A DNA stretch of 64,000 nt, taken from positions 9,610,001-9,674,000 of the forward strand of contig NC_090134.1 in NCBI RefSeq assembly GCF_040581485.1. Direction: 5' to 3'. This document shows, one piece after another, positions 1-13,000 of the stretch. How positions within the stretch are numbered: position 1 is the stretch's first letter; each line of letters opens with the position of its first letter. The position numbers and the translations under genes were made by a program. The DNA comes from Linepithema humile. Lineage: Eukaryota > Arthropoda > Insecta > Hymenoptera > Formicidae. The notes under the pieces are model-generated. The model was not told the DNA's origin, searched no databases, and saw nothing but the letters and a program-made list of their open reading frames with translations.

Positions 1-1273
1 GGCCATTATCTTTAGATGACACGTATTTTAGCGTCGACTATACGTCTTCATCAAGAAAAGAAAAAAATGTATTTTTGATGACCGATGAAAAGTGAAAAGG
101 CAGGAAAGAGCCTCTTTCTTTTCACCGGTTTATTTTCCCTTTCACTGGCGACTGTGTGTTTGAAAGAGATAACACGCCGGAGTCTTTTAAACACTTTTCT
201 TCCATTGGTATTTTAATATCTTTTCCGTCGAGGTGGTACCGCGCGCAATGCGATCTTTCTCTTCCGACCGTCAAGAAACTTCTACAGCGTATCGCGTCCG
301 AGAGATATCGTGCAAAACTGCAAAAGTTATCTGGTGCGTGCAGTTGGGACTATGAATTCGCTATATCGACATCACGTTCGCACGTAGAATGTTGCTGGGT
401 GCAAGGAACTTTTAATAACATCTACCTTCTACCGAGCTTATCACGACTTTCGTAATCAATGCGATGCGTGATTCGACGAAAATGTGTTAGATAAAGATGC
501 AGTATTACACGATGTTTCGAAACCGTTGCATAGCGAGGCGAATTGTATCGAATTCATTTGAAATCTTAAATACGACGTTATCGTTAATTACTTCGATTAA
601 ATGCAATTTCTCTATTAAACTGATAGGATATGTTTAATTACTGAATAATGAAATTTTTGTTATTCCACAAGTTCATCGAGAACCAAAATATTGTATACAA
701 TAATCTATAAGATTTGTTTTTAAATTACAACAGGTTTCGTAATTATAAACAACGTCATGTGGCAATATTGTAGCATAGCTTGCAATAGAATAAATTTCAT
801 CCTATCTGAGATCTGACGTTTGCATAAATGTTTATGAAATCGTTTCTTCGATTGAGAATATAAACAGGAATCATGTAATTTTTTATGTCGCAACATGTGC
901 GATAAATTTGTTATTTAAATGTTCGTTTGATACGTTTTTTAGGGGCTGAGGTGTCTGGTGGCGTTTCTTTGGTTTTTTGAAAAATAAAAATATTTATAAA
1001 ATAGGAAGTGACAATTTTCTTCTCTCATTTCAGTTTATCTCACTTTTAATTCCTGCAGTTTCAAGCTTATCAATTTTAAAATTTTTTATCTTGATTCTTT
1101 ATCTTATCGGAATTTCAGGAAATTTATCTATGCTCTATAATTAATTAAATAAAACAATAAAAGAAAATATACTCACTGTCGAGAAAAAGGATCGATATTT
1201 CGATGTACAACTTTTTTCCTTTGTCTTCTTTTTGATTTATAATCGTGTCGCAATTTTTCGCTTACGCGCTGAC

Positions 1274-1294
1274 TGACTCAGATGACTTGAGTCA
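1274..1294. promoter_or_regulatory. Paired AP-1/TRE-like sites upstream of the SEFIR receptor
   Basis: TGACTCA at 1274-1280 and its inverse TGAGTCA at 1288-1294 form a near-palindrome about 320 bp upstream of the start codon of the IL-17-receptor-like gene. TGASTCA is the established binding site of Jun/Fos-type bZIP dimers. Two sites facing each other at this spacing are unlikely to be trivial, but seven-base motifs do occur by chance. A role in controlling the neighbouring gene is inference. Confidence 0.4.
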
Positions 1295-1611
1295 TCGATG
1301 ATCCGCCTTGTAGAGACCGTTCTTGTCGACGATAAGCGACGTAAGCAGTACCTGTCAGTTCCAGCAGAGCTTTCCTCGCGTCAACACGCAGCTGACCTCA
1401 TATCCGATGAAAATAATCGTCGCTGTTTGTGTCGCGTGACTTTTGCGTTGTTTCGATTCACGACGGAGCATGTAAATCGGTGCGTAAGATGTCATTCAGT
1501 ACTGTGAGTGCCTGAGTTGCCGTCGAGACTCGGTGTAGTTGACATGTTGAGGTCAGTGACATGTGTAACCTATCGAATGTCATGTATTGTTAAGTAACGC
1601 ATAACCTAAAG

Positions 1612-1713
1612 ATGCGTAAGACATTCCGCAGCTTCTTCGTCGTTGTCGTCCTATGTCTCTTGACAGGACGTGCCATAGCCTCGGATTGCTATCCGAATTA
1701 TTGTCAGAAATTG
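1612..1713 (+). CDS. Exon 1 of the SEFIR receptor: signal peptide
   Basis: Exon of 34 codons beginning MRKTFRSFFVVVVLCLLTG. A basic N-terminus is followed by a run of V/L/C residues and a small-residue cleavage site after Ala23. It ends at a strong GTAAGT donor in phase 0. Inr-like TCAGT sequences occur near 1498 and 1555, but no downstream element is correctly spaced, so the transcription start is not fixed. Confidence 0.85.
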
Positions 1714-4708
1714 GTAAGTGTCTTATCACTGCAGATTGTCGATTCACAGGTATTTTGACAGTATGTCATTGGATGTATAACACGCGTCTGTCCCGAGAAA
1801 ATTACACACCTTTTCCACTCATTTACTCTTCAATGAAATTAGATTAATTCTAAACGGAAAATAAATTGTAAAAATAATTTTTTTGTATCTTACCTTAAGG
1901 TTCTGCAGTGTAGGGTTTTTAATGCTGTATGTTATTTTTGAAACAACGTGTATATTTTGTAAAAGGAATATATACAGCAGTGTTTTATATGATTCTGAAA
2001 AATATTATTTAGTTAATTATTAAATTATAAATTCGATTGTGAACAAATAGATAATAAATGGCGAATAACTCTTGCATTATGTAAGCTGATAATAAATTCT
2101 AAAATAAAAATTTATCTTCTGTCGTCATTCGAACAGCACAATCTTCTTTTTCCTTGAATTGATTATTAGTATTACATGCTGATACACGTGCAGTTCTTTG
2201 TAATAATTTTATAAATAATAATTTTCTAATAATTTTATTATTGTTCTATAATAATTTTATTTTTATTTTGTTTTCTGCTTTATTTAGACTGACCCACCAA
2301 CATCGGGTTATTCATGCTTACTTACAACGCCAGTAAAAAAGGGGGAAGGTAGGAATCGATAGTTCAATTTAACAAAGAGATTTTTATGATGTCATAAAAA
2401 CTCATTGACTAATAAATAATTTTATAGATTGCGCGAAGCAAAAATTTGATAATGTCAAGTTATCGAAAGATAACGCCGCAACTTTCACATTGTATGTATA
2501 TGTAACAAACTTCGAGGAACAAATAAAAGCAACTGCATTTAATTTATCGATCTCAGACATCAGTTTTAATAGTAAGGATATATTAGACAAATATTTGATG
2601 AAATATTTTCACAATTGCTTTGTCGTGCATTAAAATATTTATTTAAAATTAGGTTTAACCATGCGTTATCAAGAGATCGCTAACAAAAACGAGAATGCGT
2701 GTAGACACATAGAACTGTATGGAAATTCCAGTCATCCCGCGCCTAAAGATTTGTACGTCTCGTGTCCGTTTAACGACGCTACGTACGAAGGTGCCTCGTA
2801 TCGCTTGGAGTGTCTCGTAATCGGAAAAAATTACGTGTATACCAAGAAATATATTTTTTACGTGCCGTGGCACAGATTTATCGGTGAGTTTTTTTTCGCA
2901 CGTAGCTGCTTTATCGCGTTGTTCTCATTGTCACTATCTGTGAATCTTTCAGAGAATGGTGTCGACGTTAAAACGTATACGCCTTTTGTATATGTTGATG
3001 TATCGGATTCCTCGAATCTGGTGTTAAACGTACAACAGCTTCCATCGAGATATAATGTAACAGAGTACAAAGTGTGGTTGATTAAAAATGACACACAGTT
3101 AACAATTAGTACAATCATTCCCGCGGATAAAAGTGGGAGTCATGTTCAGTATAACTTTTCCCTACCCGATGGCATTTATTATGTCAAAGTCGCGGCTTTA
3201 CATCGCGAATGCGGCGAACATGGATGCGCGAACAGCACGACGCCGTTTATACACATAAGTAAATATAATCGTTTAACATGTGTCTATATATATATTTTTT
3301 TTACTTTAAAAGCAACTTTTTAAACGCCGTTATTTTCGCATTCCCAGACCGAGTGTCCAATCGATTGCTGATTATGATAATCAGTTTGATATGGATACCA
3401 CCTGTTGTAGTGTTCGCGCTGTATCATGCGTTTAAGGTTTACAGAAAGAAGGGTGAGGATTTTTTCTCCGCAAATATCGAATTAAATTTAAACTCGTATC
3501 TCGACAAGTAATTCTTTTACACGATTTGTTACAGTCTTGAAGAGAATGGCGATGAGGCCGAATTGTTTGCTGATATACTCTCCGACGCATCCGGCGCACG
3601 TAAATGTAATGGGAGAGTTGGCAAAGTATCTGCGATGCTGCAACATCAATGCCATGATAGATATGTTCGATATCGCGAAGACCGCCAGCAAGGTGAGTAA
3701 TTAATTGAATTATGCTTACGATATTATCGCGGTAATTGCCTTTAAAATAAATCACGAATTAATTACGTTTAATTAACCTAATTAGTGAATTTATACGGGC
3801 GAAAGCGTGGCGCAATTTAACAAGATAACTCTGTTACCGTAGGATCCAGGTCTCTGGTGCAATACTGCGTTTCAGACCGCGGATGTTGTGCTCGTCGCGA
3901 CGTCCCCGCCGACGTCCGCGAAATCCGACACGACGATTATTTATCGAAACGTGGACAATCACCTGTTGCGACTGCTCAAGGAGAACTATCCGCAGAGGAA
4001 TAAGAGGTATTACGCGATACATCTGCCGTATTGCAAGTCGGATCACATACCGGAGGAAGCGCGGCTTTTCAAAAAATTCCACATGCCCGAGGAACTGACG
4101 AAGCTCGTAAAGACGATTTACGGTATTGGCTGTCTGCAATACTTCGCAGCGTCGGACGGAGAGTTCTTGGAGAGCATTAAATTTGCCACAATAATGTTTG
4201 AGGACGAGCCGAGCGCGACGAAAAATATCGAAGAGACCGGTAAGTAGCATTGTTTTTTGTTTTTTTTTTTGGTCCGATATTTGATTTTATTATCGTAACA
4301 ATAGCTTTGCTCTCTCTTCGGATTTTTTTACATGTATTTTCTTAATTGTTGTATTTAAACGAAATCTACTTTCTTTTTGCACATTTTATTTGTTGCATTC
4401 ACTAAGGTTAAAGTCAAAGCTGCAAAATTATTATTACTATATTAATAATTTTACATCTGTCTGAACTTTCTTCAGACGATTTATTACCGGCGATCGTCAT
4501 ACAAGAGAGTAAAGATTGCGATGCCGATCGGCCGATAAAAAATACTTCGCGATGTCCCGACACACCGGATTGCGACGTCATACCGCAGTCTTTCACGACA
4601 AACATCGACGAGTTGAACCTGCTCGGTGAGATTGGCGAGGGAAAGTCCTTCGGCTTCAATTCCGCGAGGAATGACTGCGAGTTTCGCATTGATAAGTTAA
4701 ACTTATGA
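1612..4708 (+). CDS. IL-17 receptor-like transmembrane protein with SEFIR domain, 9 exons, 578 aa
   Basis: Coding exons: 1612-1713, 2288-2348, 2428-2571, 2653-2883, 2953-3258, 3348-3452, 3535-3692, 3843-4239, 4476-4708. All introns are GT-AG, the phases join without a break and the total is 1,737 nt including TGA. The first ATG opens a signal peptide (residues 1-23, ending A-I-A). The ectodomain (about 24-287) has scattered cysteines and several N-glycosylation sequons (NSS, NVT, NDT, NFS, NST). A hydrophobic span lies at about 288-308 (LLIMIISLIWIPPVVVFAL). The cytoplasmic part starts with basic residues and carries a SEFIR domain from about residue 327 (CLLIYSPTHPAHVNV) to about 480, followed by an acidic tail. 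SEFIR domains bind Act1/CIKS-type adaptors by homotypic contact in IL-17 receptors and Sef (IL17RD). Ligand and adaptor here are unknown. It converges on Ret. Exon boundaries were read by eye; small shifts are possible, but the frame is well supported. Confidence 0.9.
3348..3452 (+). CDS. Exon 6 of the SEFIR receptor: transmembrane segment
   Basis: This exon (residues about 282-316) holds the only long hydrophobic stretch outside the signal peptide, flanked by NRVSNR outside and by YHAFKVYRKK inside. The positive-inside charge pattern supports a type I orientation. Both boundaries are phase 1, as are most introns of this gene. Confidence 0.85.
3535..4239 (+). CDS. Exons 7-8 of the SEFIR receptor: SEFIR domain
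   Basis: Exon 7 (3535-3692) carries the first conserved block: CLLIYSPTHPAHVNVMGELA, then YLRCCN and the DMFDIAK segment. Exon 8 (3843-4239) carries DPGLWCNTAFQTADVVLVATS and the rest of the fold, including SDGEFLESIKFATIMFE. The order 'hydrophobic strand-YS-HxxHV-long helix' followed by 'W-ADxVLVxxS' is the SEFIR/TIR-like pattern of IL-17 receptors. The phase 0 intron between the exons falls inside the domain. Confidence 0.88.
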
Positions 4709-6673
4709 TTTTTTTTACGTTGTGCAAGAATAGTTCGTAAGATATTTCTAGAAAGTTTTAATTTAAGTTTTCTATACCGAAATTAATTGCATGTGCGAGA
4801 TGAAGTGATATGAATAAAAAATATTTCATAAGTTTTATTAACTCGTATCAAATGGGGATTTACGTCGAACCCACTTTTACATCCTTTAAATCCAAATCAT
4901 ATTCTTTTTTATTAAAATATTACACTGCAGCCTGATGAAAAAATTCTCGCACTATATTTCTCATAGATCGCCTTATACTAAGTCCGCATAAAAATTTATC
5001 ACAACACCTAACGATGATAAAATCAAAAATTGTTCCTTCTCATCCTCACTTTCTCTTTTTTTTTTCTTACTAACTTTTTTCTTTTCACTTTTCCTCATCT
5101 TTGGAAAGATTATTATTACAATGACACAAACGCTGCTGAAAATCAGGTAAGAGTAATACAATTAAATACAATATTCCATTGTGGAAGCATCTTTTTATAT
5201 GTTTTGTAATATATTAATTACAAGAAAATAACATGGCACAAATGTAATTAATCAGTTTGCAACGCGCATACTACATATCGTTGTCGTTAACGCGTCGAAG
5301 AGTAACAAAAAAAAGTTAAACGTGGTATAAGGTTGAAATCATACGCAGTTGTAAAAACTCGTACGACAAATAACTAGGCTAATCGTGTGGAATGTGTTGC
5401 ATTTTATACATAAATACAAAAGGGACGATTTTGTTCACGGTGAAACACGGCAAAACAGTCTTCGTCTTCAGATATGATGTCGTACTAACCGGAAGCTCAC
5501 GCACGCGTCTCGCAAATTATTATTCATACACTTCGCTCATATCATTTCGACGTGCGATCAGCGGTATTGTATCGAAAGCCACAAAAGCTAGTGCGACAAT
5601 AGAAAGTATCTCGTTTCAAAGTAAGCGTGATGATGATTAAGTTTCAAATCGATAGTGCCGTGAACAGGGCGTCCTATCTGTCGCACAACTTCGCGGAAAT
5701 TTATCAAGAAAGATTTGACAGAAGATTATTTTAAACATTTTAATTATTTTAATTTAAATTATTAGATATTTCAGTAATATAATCTCAAATTAAGTTAAAG
5801 CTAAAATCTATTTTACAAATATTTCGTTATTCATTAAAGCTTAATTTAATGAGATAAAAATTATTAGTAATAATTAGGAAATAATTTAGTCTTTGTAATT
5901 TAGGACACTCTGTACGCAGCATTCGTAAATTCTAAGCTTGTCGTTCTCAATGAGCAACACTAACTTCATCACAGTTGCATAGTGTGACATACAGATTTTA
6001 AAATGCTGATTGGAAAACTTTGATGTGGTCTTTTCTTCCAGAAATCGCACGGATGATTATAATGCATAAGTATTATTATTAATAGTAATAAAAGCGGTCT
6101 TATCAATAGTGATCAACAGTCGTACGACTTTAAGTACATAAAAATAGGACAAATTAGTTACTAATTTATATTTGGTATAGTGATCGCTTCGCGCGATATA
6201 GTTTGCTCTTGATTTTCTACAGAGCGTTTCGTTCATTCGGTCATCTCAAAAATTGTTTCTGCGTATTTCTTCAATTCGCAGCTGACAATTAGTCAACTTC
6301 GCAAAATTTATACTCGCTGCTGCAAAGAGTCAGCTTCAGCAAATCTGCATCCATTCAGCACATTTTCATTTTTACTTCATCATTGTCATTTTCCGCAATT
6401 TGTGCAAAATACCGCCCGTAAAAATGGCGCTCAGTATCCCATTCGAATCATTCGTTTCCAATCGCTCGCTCACAGTTTTCTTTCTCTTTCATTCTCTTGT
6501 TAAATAAATATTCACCTCTCTCGCACAATTCTTCAATCGTCATTCACTCCATCATGCAGCTTTTCTTCCATTTGTCATGATAACGAAAACACGCCGAGAC
6601 TCAGACAAGTGGCATGTTACGTCATTTTTTAAATTTTCTCATTTGTCAAAGACTCGCTGCGAGATTACATTGC
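4709..6673. other. Intergenic region between two convergent genes
   Basis: About 1.97 kb between the stop of the SEFIR receptor (+) and the stop of Ret (-). It must contain both 3' UTRs. A reverse AATAAA lies at about 4834-4839. No clear polyadenylation signal close to the Ret stop was identified. ORFs in the stretch (for example 5392-5640) have no recognisable domain. Confidence 0.7.
4813..4818 (+). terminator. Polyadenylation signal of the SEFIR receptor gene
   Basis: AATAAA occurs 105 bases after the TGA of the + strand gene, in AT-rich sequence. It is the first canonical hexamer downstream of the stop, so the 3' UTR is probably about 120-130 bases. Confidence 0.55.
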
Positions 6674-7077
6674 TCAGTTCGTCACGTTATTGTCGCTCTT
6701 GTCGTCATCCATGCTGTTGAATACCAGGAGGTCCTCCGTCTCCGTAGATTTCCTTCCCTGCATGTCGATATAGGACTGAGGACGTTCGTTAGGTGGTGTC
6801 CTCAAATCGTTCTCGCTATTGCTTGTCACACTGACGTTCCTCAGCTTTATAGGACTCTCGTAGTGGTTGGCGTTCAGGCTCTCGGGTCGGTCGTTCACGT
6901 AGGGCGACTTCACGGGTTCTTCGGGGAAGGACGCTACAGTCGGTTGCCAGAACGCCTGCAACTTGTCTACCTTGTCGCACTTGGTGACCGGCTCGGAGGA
7001 AATCCGGCCCAGATAGTTGACGATGTCTGTCTTCACGGTATTGGCGGTACCGTTGCTCAATTGATCGTTGCCAGTAT
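6674..7077 (-). CDS. Ret: Ret exon 19: C-terminal signalling tail
   Basis: Encodes residues 1063-1196 and the stop. Tyrosines occur in NYLG, SPYVND, NHYESP and QSYIDM. YIDM (about Y1165) fits the YxxM consensus for the PI3-kinase p85 SH2 domain, and the YLDL at the end of the kinase block (about Y1038) corresponds to the PLC-gamma docking tyrosine Y1015 of human RET. The tail is otherwise acidic and low in hydrophobics, as expected for a disordered docking region. Confidence 0.9.
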
Positions 7078-10000
7078 CTAAAAGAATTTCGACAATTTCA
7101 ATACAAATCGAATTATTTCAAAATTAATTAAATATTATAAGTGTTTTAATATTTTTCATTGCGTTATACAGCATTATATTATTAACACAGATTATTGAAA
7201 ATAATTGATTTATAAAATTTTAAAATATCTAATATCTTGCACGCCATCGAATCGATTTATTCCACTTACCATTCGGACTATCTAAGACTTGCAGGGACGC
7301 GAAATAGGCCTGATTGTGGACGGTTCGTGGATTAAGATCGAGATATTCGACGCCATCCTCCAGCATGCGTTCCCAATGCATAGTCAGTTCCTTGAAGGAC
7401 GGTCGCATGGCAGGCTCTTGGTGCCAACAGGACACCATCAGTTTATATCTGAAAAAAAAAAAATATTTTACAGTATAACCCAGTCTAGATTTCCCTAGAA
7501 GTTGTAAACATAAAAAAGTGACTCTGATTTTCTGTCTGCGGAAGAAGAATGTGACTTGTAAAATGAAAGAATGTACTTTTACGACGAGCTTTACGAGCCA
7601 AGGAGGTTAACCTAGTTTATTTTACTGGCATTTTTCCAGTGTCATAGTTTCATCAATGATAATTGAAAATATCGCGCGTACGCTACTGTTTGAAAGCTTA
7701 ATCATCTCTGTGTGAATTATTTTTAGCCGTCTTATCATACGTATTGCTAATTTAGTAATACATGAGGTTGATAATATACGGTGATCTAATCTTCGCGAAG
7801 ATAAATATTTCATATGTGACATTAAGTCACGCTACTGTGTGATCAAGAACTCTCTTTGATAATAATTGCGCAACGAGTCGCTCGTAATTATGAATATCAT
7901 ATGACATATGATGGTCGCACGCACTTGATTTTATCAGCGTCAGTTTGCTGCAAGTTAACGCGTATGCTAATTACAACCAGTCCGGAAAAGCTCTGTTTAA
8001 AAAAAATATGAATTTGTCGAGAGACGTAGCATAACTTTTTAAAAGATAATTGCAAAAGACAAGCATGGAATACAACTGTTATATATTTGAAAGGCAATTT
8101 AGATAAAATTAACTTTTCTATAAATGCATTTGGCAATAATCTTTAGAGGGATACTTAAAAAAAGATGACGCGATTGTCGAGCACTCACAGCTGTTGCGAA
8201 CAGTTGGGCGGCTTCTCCATACGGTAGCCGGCCTTCAGTAGATTGTAGAGATTATGTACGTCCACTCCAGGGTACGGCGAGGCTCCTAACGTGACCAACT
8301 CCCACAGGAGCACGCCGAAGCTCCAAACGTCCGATTTGCTGGTGTACACATGGTCGGCCAGGGATTCCGGCGCCATCCATTTTACGGGCACTGCGGGCAG
8401 CAATCGTAAAACCTTGAATAACGCGCAAAGTAGTACGAGTCGGGCTTGCGCGAGTCATTAAAAGTGTTTTTCCCGCGAATCCGCCGAGAGAGAGAGTTAC
8501 GAGCGGATTACTTCGTCGCGGTTAAATTAGGGTCGTTGGTATCAAACTAAACTGCTGAAAAAAAAGCATTATTTGCGACTTGCAAAGTCGCATTTAATTC
8601 TCTTTTAAAAAATTACTTTTAGTGCTGCACTGTTCCGATAAATTGCAAGCTTTGTAATTGTGTAAGATTTGTAATTAATTTTTATCTATTATTAAACAAA
8701 TACTGAAACAAAAACATGAAATTATTAAGTTATTATCGAATTATTATTATATCGATAGTGATAATTCAGCAATAATAATGTAAAAAAGTCTGCAAATTTT
8801 GAATTGAATAGAGTGTTAAATTAAGTGGATGATTATCTACTAATTAATACTATTAATTGGTGAATCAATCTCACCTCGTCCTTTGCTTCTCTTTAAATAC
8901 GCGTCGTCCTCGTACACATCGCGAGTTAGACCAAAGTCCGAGATCTTGCAGACCTTGCCAGTTGCGAGCAAAACATTTCTCGCAGCGAGATCTCGATGCA
9001 CCAACTGCAGTGCGGAGGAAACTTTGATTAATTGCTAATGACTTGACCGAGTTGAGACATTTCTTAACTTTTCCGTCCGCAGAAATGCAGTCGTGATCCG
9101 CATGCTTTTAAATTACAATACATTAAACAAACTAGCAACGGTGGTTGGAATGCCACAGGAATTTCTAATTTATTGATTTCTGGTTGATAATTATACTTTA
9201 AAACAGATTTAAATGTTTCGGAAATAACGAGAAGAAGTTTAATAATTTGAAAAATTTCAAATAATTCGATAAACGCTCGGAGGAGATTTTTCATCGTACC
9301 TTAATATCGGCGAGATACGTCATTCCTTTGCTGATTTGCCAGGCGAATGAGAGAATATCTCGTGGCGTTATAGTATAGTTTGATGCATTATTATCGGTGC
9401 ATTGCGACTCCTCGCTGGCATTGATCGCTGAAGTGGAAAGCAGAGACGTCGAGCCGGGTACTCTGTCTTCCGTCTCTAAGTGCCGGCTGCGTCTCAGATA
9501 GTTGCTGAAATTACGTGTAAATTTATCCTATAAGCGAGCAATATCCGGGAAACTGTTGGTCAATAATCCGTTAGCTCTCGAGAAACTGGATTACAATGGC
9601 GGTGAGCGCCGGTATGTGCCGTATCCGTGGAAAAATTTAATTACCAGCTGGCAACTGGTTTCGCAAAGGTTATTGTCCCGGCGATGGTAGAATTCCACGT
9701 GACGGAATTCCGCATCGCGGCAAATTCCCGGAGTTATTTCCGCGTTTGTAAGCCCGCGTTCGTTGCAATGCGTTCATTTAGACGCGTGTATGGGGATATC
9801 GTAGGTATAAATGAGATAAAATTGCGCGGCTTTTAATGCCATTCCTGAATCATAACGAGACAATGAAAATACCAGACTACAAATACCGACTCAGGAGCGT
9901 TATTTATTCATTACAGGCACTTACACTTTAATAAAAGAGAACCTTTCTTTTTAATTTTCTAGGATAATGCACTTCTTTTATTCTATTAAGAAGGGCAAAG

Positions 10001-13000
10001 GCTCGTTTTGTTGCAAACGATGGTGAGAATAAAAGGCTTGTTCGAGCCGGACAGCGGAATTGTTTGCGATTATTATTTTCCGTCTATTTTCGCACAAAGT
10101 TTTCACAGAACATTTCTCTAATGTTTCTTGTCACATCTCATTACAGTACATTACGAAAGATAAAATCGTCATCGTAGAAGTTAAAGCCAGAAGTTTCGAT
10201 AAGCATGATGCACGATTCAGTCGCGTCGATTCACTTCCAGTAGTTCGTAGTCGGACTTTTATATCGATAAGACCAGATGCTCGCGTAAAGCGGAAAGGTC
10301 ATAAATAGTTCCAAGACAGCGGTCGAATATATCACGGCGCGTACTCACCGTAAGGAGCCGAATTCGGCGAATTCGATGATAAGGTAGACGGGCGCGCCTG
10401 GCGGTGTCGTGCACGCTCCCAGCAGCCGGATCACATTCGGATGCTGCGCCTCCTTCAGGAGCTGATATTCCGATAGCAAATCCGCCAGTTCAGACGTGCA
10501 TGCATCTTCCTTCAAAGTTTTCACAGCGACAGTCGTGGCACCGGGCATTCCGCCGATATTCATGGCTTTGGCGCGCAAAACGCGCCCGAACTCGCCTTCG
10601 CCCAGCACCTGCTCGATCTTCAGAAGTGATCGCGGAAATTCCCACTTCGGATCCGGCTGAAAATTCCACGTGAAAATTCGAAAGTTAGATATTTCCATTT
10701 GCGCGAAGCTACATTCTACAATTAATACGTGACAATTTTAATTGTCTAATTTAATTAAAAGTCAAAGAAGGGTCTTTGGCCATTAAGAGATTAAAATCTT
10801 GATATCATATTACTTTTGAACATTTATACTTATTAGGTTGAATTAATTTATTTATTTATATTCAACGACGCCGGTTAATTAGATTACCCTCCCACTTTAA
10901 TCTCCGCGAGTTTTCTTTGCAACATACGAAGAACGCTTCGGAAGATTCGGAGTGAGAATGGCGAGCGCGAGCGCCGATTAATAAATCCTTTCGTGCTAGT
11001 TACGATAAAAGCTCTACTCCCTCTAATCCGACGTCACGCTTCGCTGGAACGTGTTTCGTGTCAGACGATATCTGCTCGTGTTACTTCGCACGAGTTGCTT
11101 TGCAAAGGACGCGAGCGGATATCCAATTAAACGACGGTTTGGGAATGATAATGGGATCACGTAGTTAATGAGAGACACCGCTTTTCGAATTAGCAGTCGT
11201 TTGGAATTTAGTAATATTGTAACTATATTCACTGAGAATTTTACCACCTTTGAATGGGTGCCATTAATCTCGCGCAAGGATTAACGTGGATGAATAGACG
11301 CCGTATGAATCACCGAGCAAAGGTTGCGCTTGAGAAAATATGCATATTTCTCGTATCTCGTTTTATTTCAAATAACTGATTCGAATAAACTGATATATCA
11401 CGAAACTTTATCTCGCGCCAATATGATAGAACTTTTTCGCATTTTCCAATTCACTTTCGATATATAAATTTTGTAACACCGCAATATTGACTCGTGAAAG
11501 TGAATCGCGTCACTGCCGACATCTTCGCATTTCCTCCATCAGACAGCGGAATTTCCCTAGAATTCGTATCTATTCTTTGTCACGATGACGAAAATGCGTG
11601 GGCGCGGGTCGTCGCGAAATGGTATGATTTTGGCGTAGCGTCTTTCTCAGCAATTTTAACCAAGATAAATGTATGACGGCTGACGTAAATAAAGAGATAA
11701 TGTGATAGCACGACCAAGTCATGTTGCGAGTAAGCAATTTAAGGGTTGAAATTATTAGAGTAATTAAACGTGGAAATTAAACGTCGAAATTAGAATAAAT
11801 TTAAAAAGATAGAAATCAAAATTATTATAATAATTGGAGCATTAATTTTGCTCTCATCAGGCTCTTCTCGCAATAAAAATCATTTGCTTTTAAGATCTAA
11901 CAACGAAATTTATACGACGTAAGAGTGGTTGAAGGGTTCATACGTGCGTTACGAAAGAGTTTACGTGTTCCGTAAATCCACTGTTCGCTGAACTGAACAA
12001 GCCGTGTTACAGTCACTTTCGTTTCAACTTCATCGAATAAAGGCGACGACTTTATCTCGCTGATGTCGCTTCAAGGAGAACGCACCTCGCAAAGAATAGA
12101 ACTATCGTGAATTCTCTTCGCTGACGTTTCACAGCGTTGCTTGTCTTTTTCATCGACATTTTTACCGCGTAAAACCTCCTTCATTCGATTGTGGGTGTTC
12201 CGAGCAGCGATATGCGGTTGCACCTCTCTGTCTGCTCAAAATATGAGAGGAAAGTTTATGTAAAAATATTACTTCAGCAATTCAGAGTTTATATTCTAAA
12301 CTTTATAATGACAAGATATGAGTTATAAAATGTACGCGTTTTAGAATTTATAATTTTATCGTCTTTTTTGACGATGTGTGATCAGAATTTGCATTTCAAT
12401 TAGCTTTGAAGAGAGAAAAAAATTGAGTCAAAGGTTTTTTTATTAATTAAATTTTTTTTCAAGAAACAAGTGTGGTATAAAGTAACATAATAAGACGTTT
12501 TACACAGATTTTGCGATTGTCTGAAAAATTCTGGCGATTTCCGCAGACGTTTGTTAATTACGCCAAACAATTTCGAGAATTGTTCCGAGATGCGGGAGCC
12601 GAACTTTAATTTCGGAGTAACTCTCGGTGTAAATACGAACGGTGTGCAAAAGTTTCCTTAATCGGGGGTTGCGCGCAGCCGTCGGATAAGACTTCTTTGC
12701 ATATTTCGTTCAACGTAGAGTAGACGCTCTACGTGCCAAGGTCGTTATTCACGGCTGCAACGCGAGAAGCACGCGGTAAAACATGCGATCGTCCAAGATA
12801 TCGGAAATTGTTCGTGATACGAGGAATGACAGGATGAGAAAAATTTGCTTCTCTGAAATAGTAAAATAATAAAATCGATAAGCATCTTCTTTTCGCATTG
12901 CCATTTGCATAATTTGCAAATACCACGGAATTGCATTTGTTCTGAAAGACAAACGAGGATTGTCAAGATATTTACGACATTTTTTAGATCTGCAAAATTT

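Noticed and set aside
6614..7081. Plus-strand ORF of 155 codons
   Set aside because: Exact antisense shadow of the Ret tail exon, which has clear homology on the minus strand.
8391..8458. Extending Ret exon 17 upstream to a CAAG acceptor
   Set aside because: It would insert residues between KGR and VPVKWM and break the frame. The GCAG acceptor at 8391 gives KRSKGRVPVKWMAPESL, matching RET.
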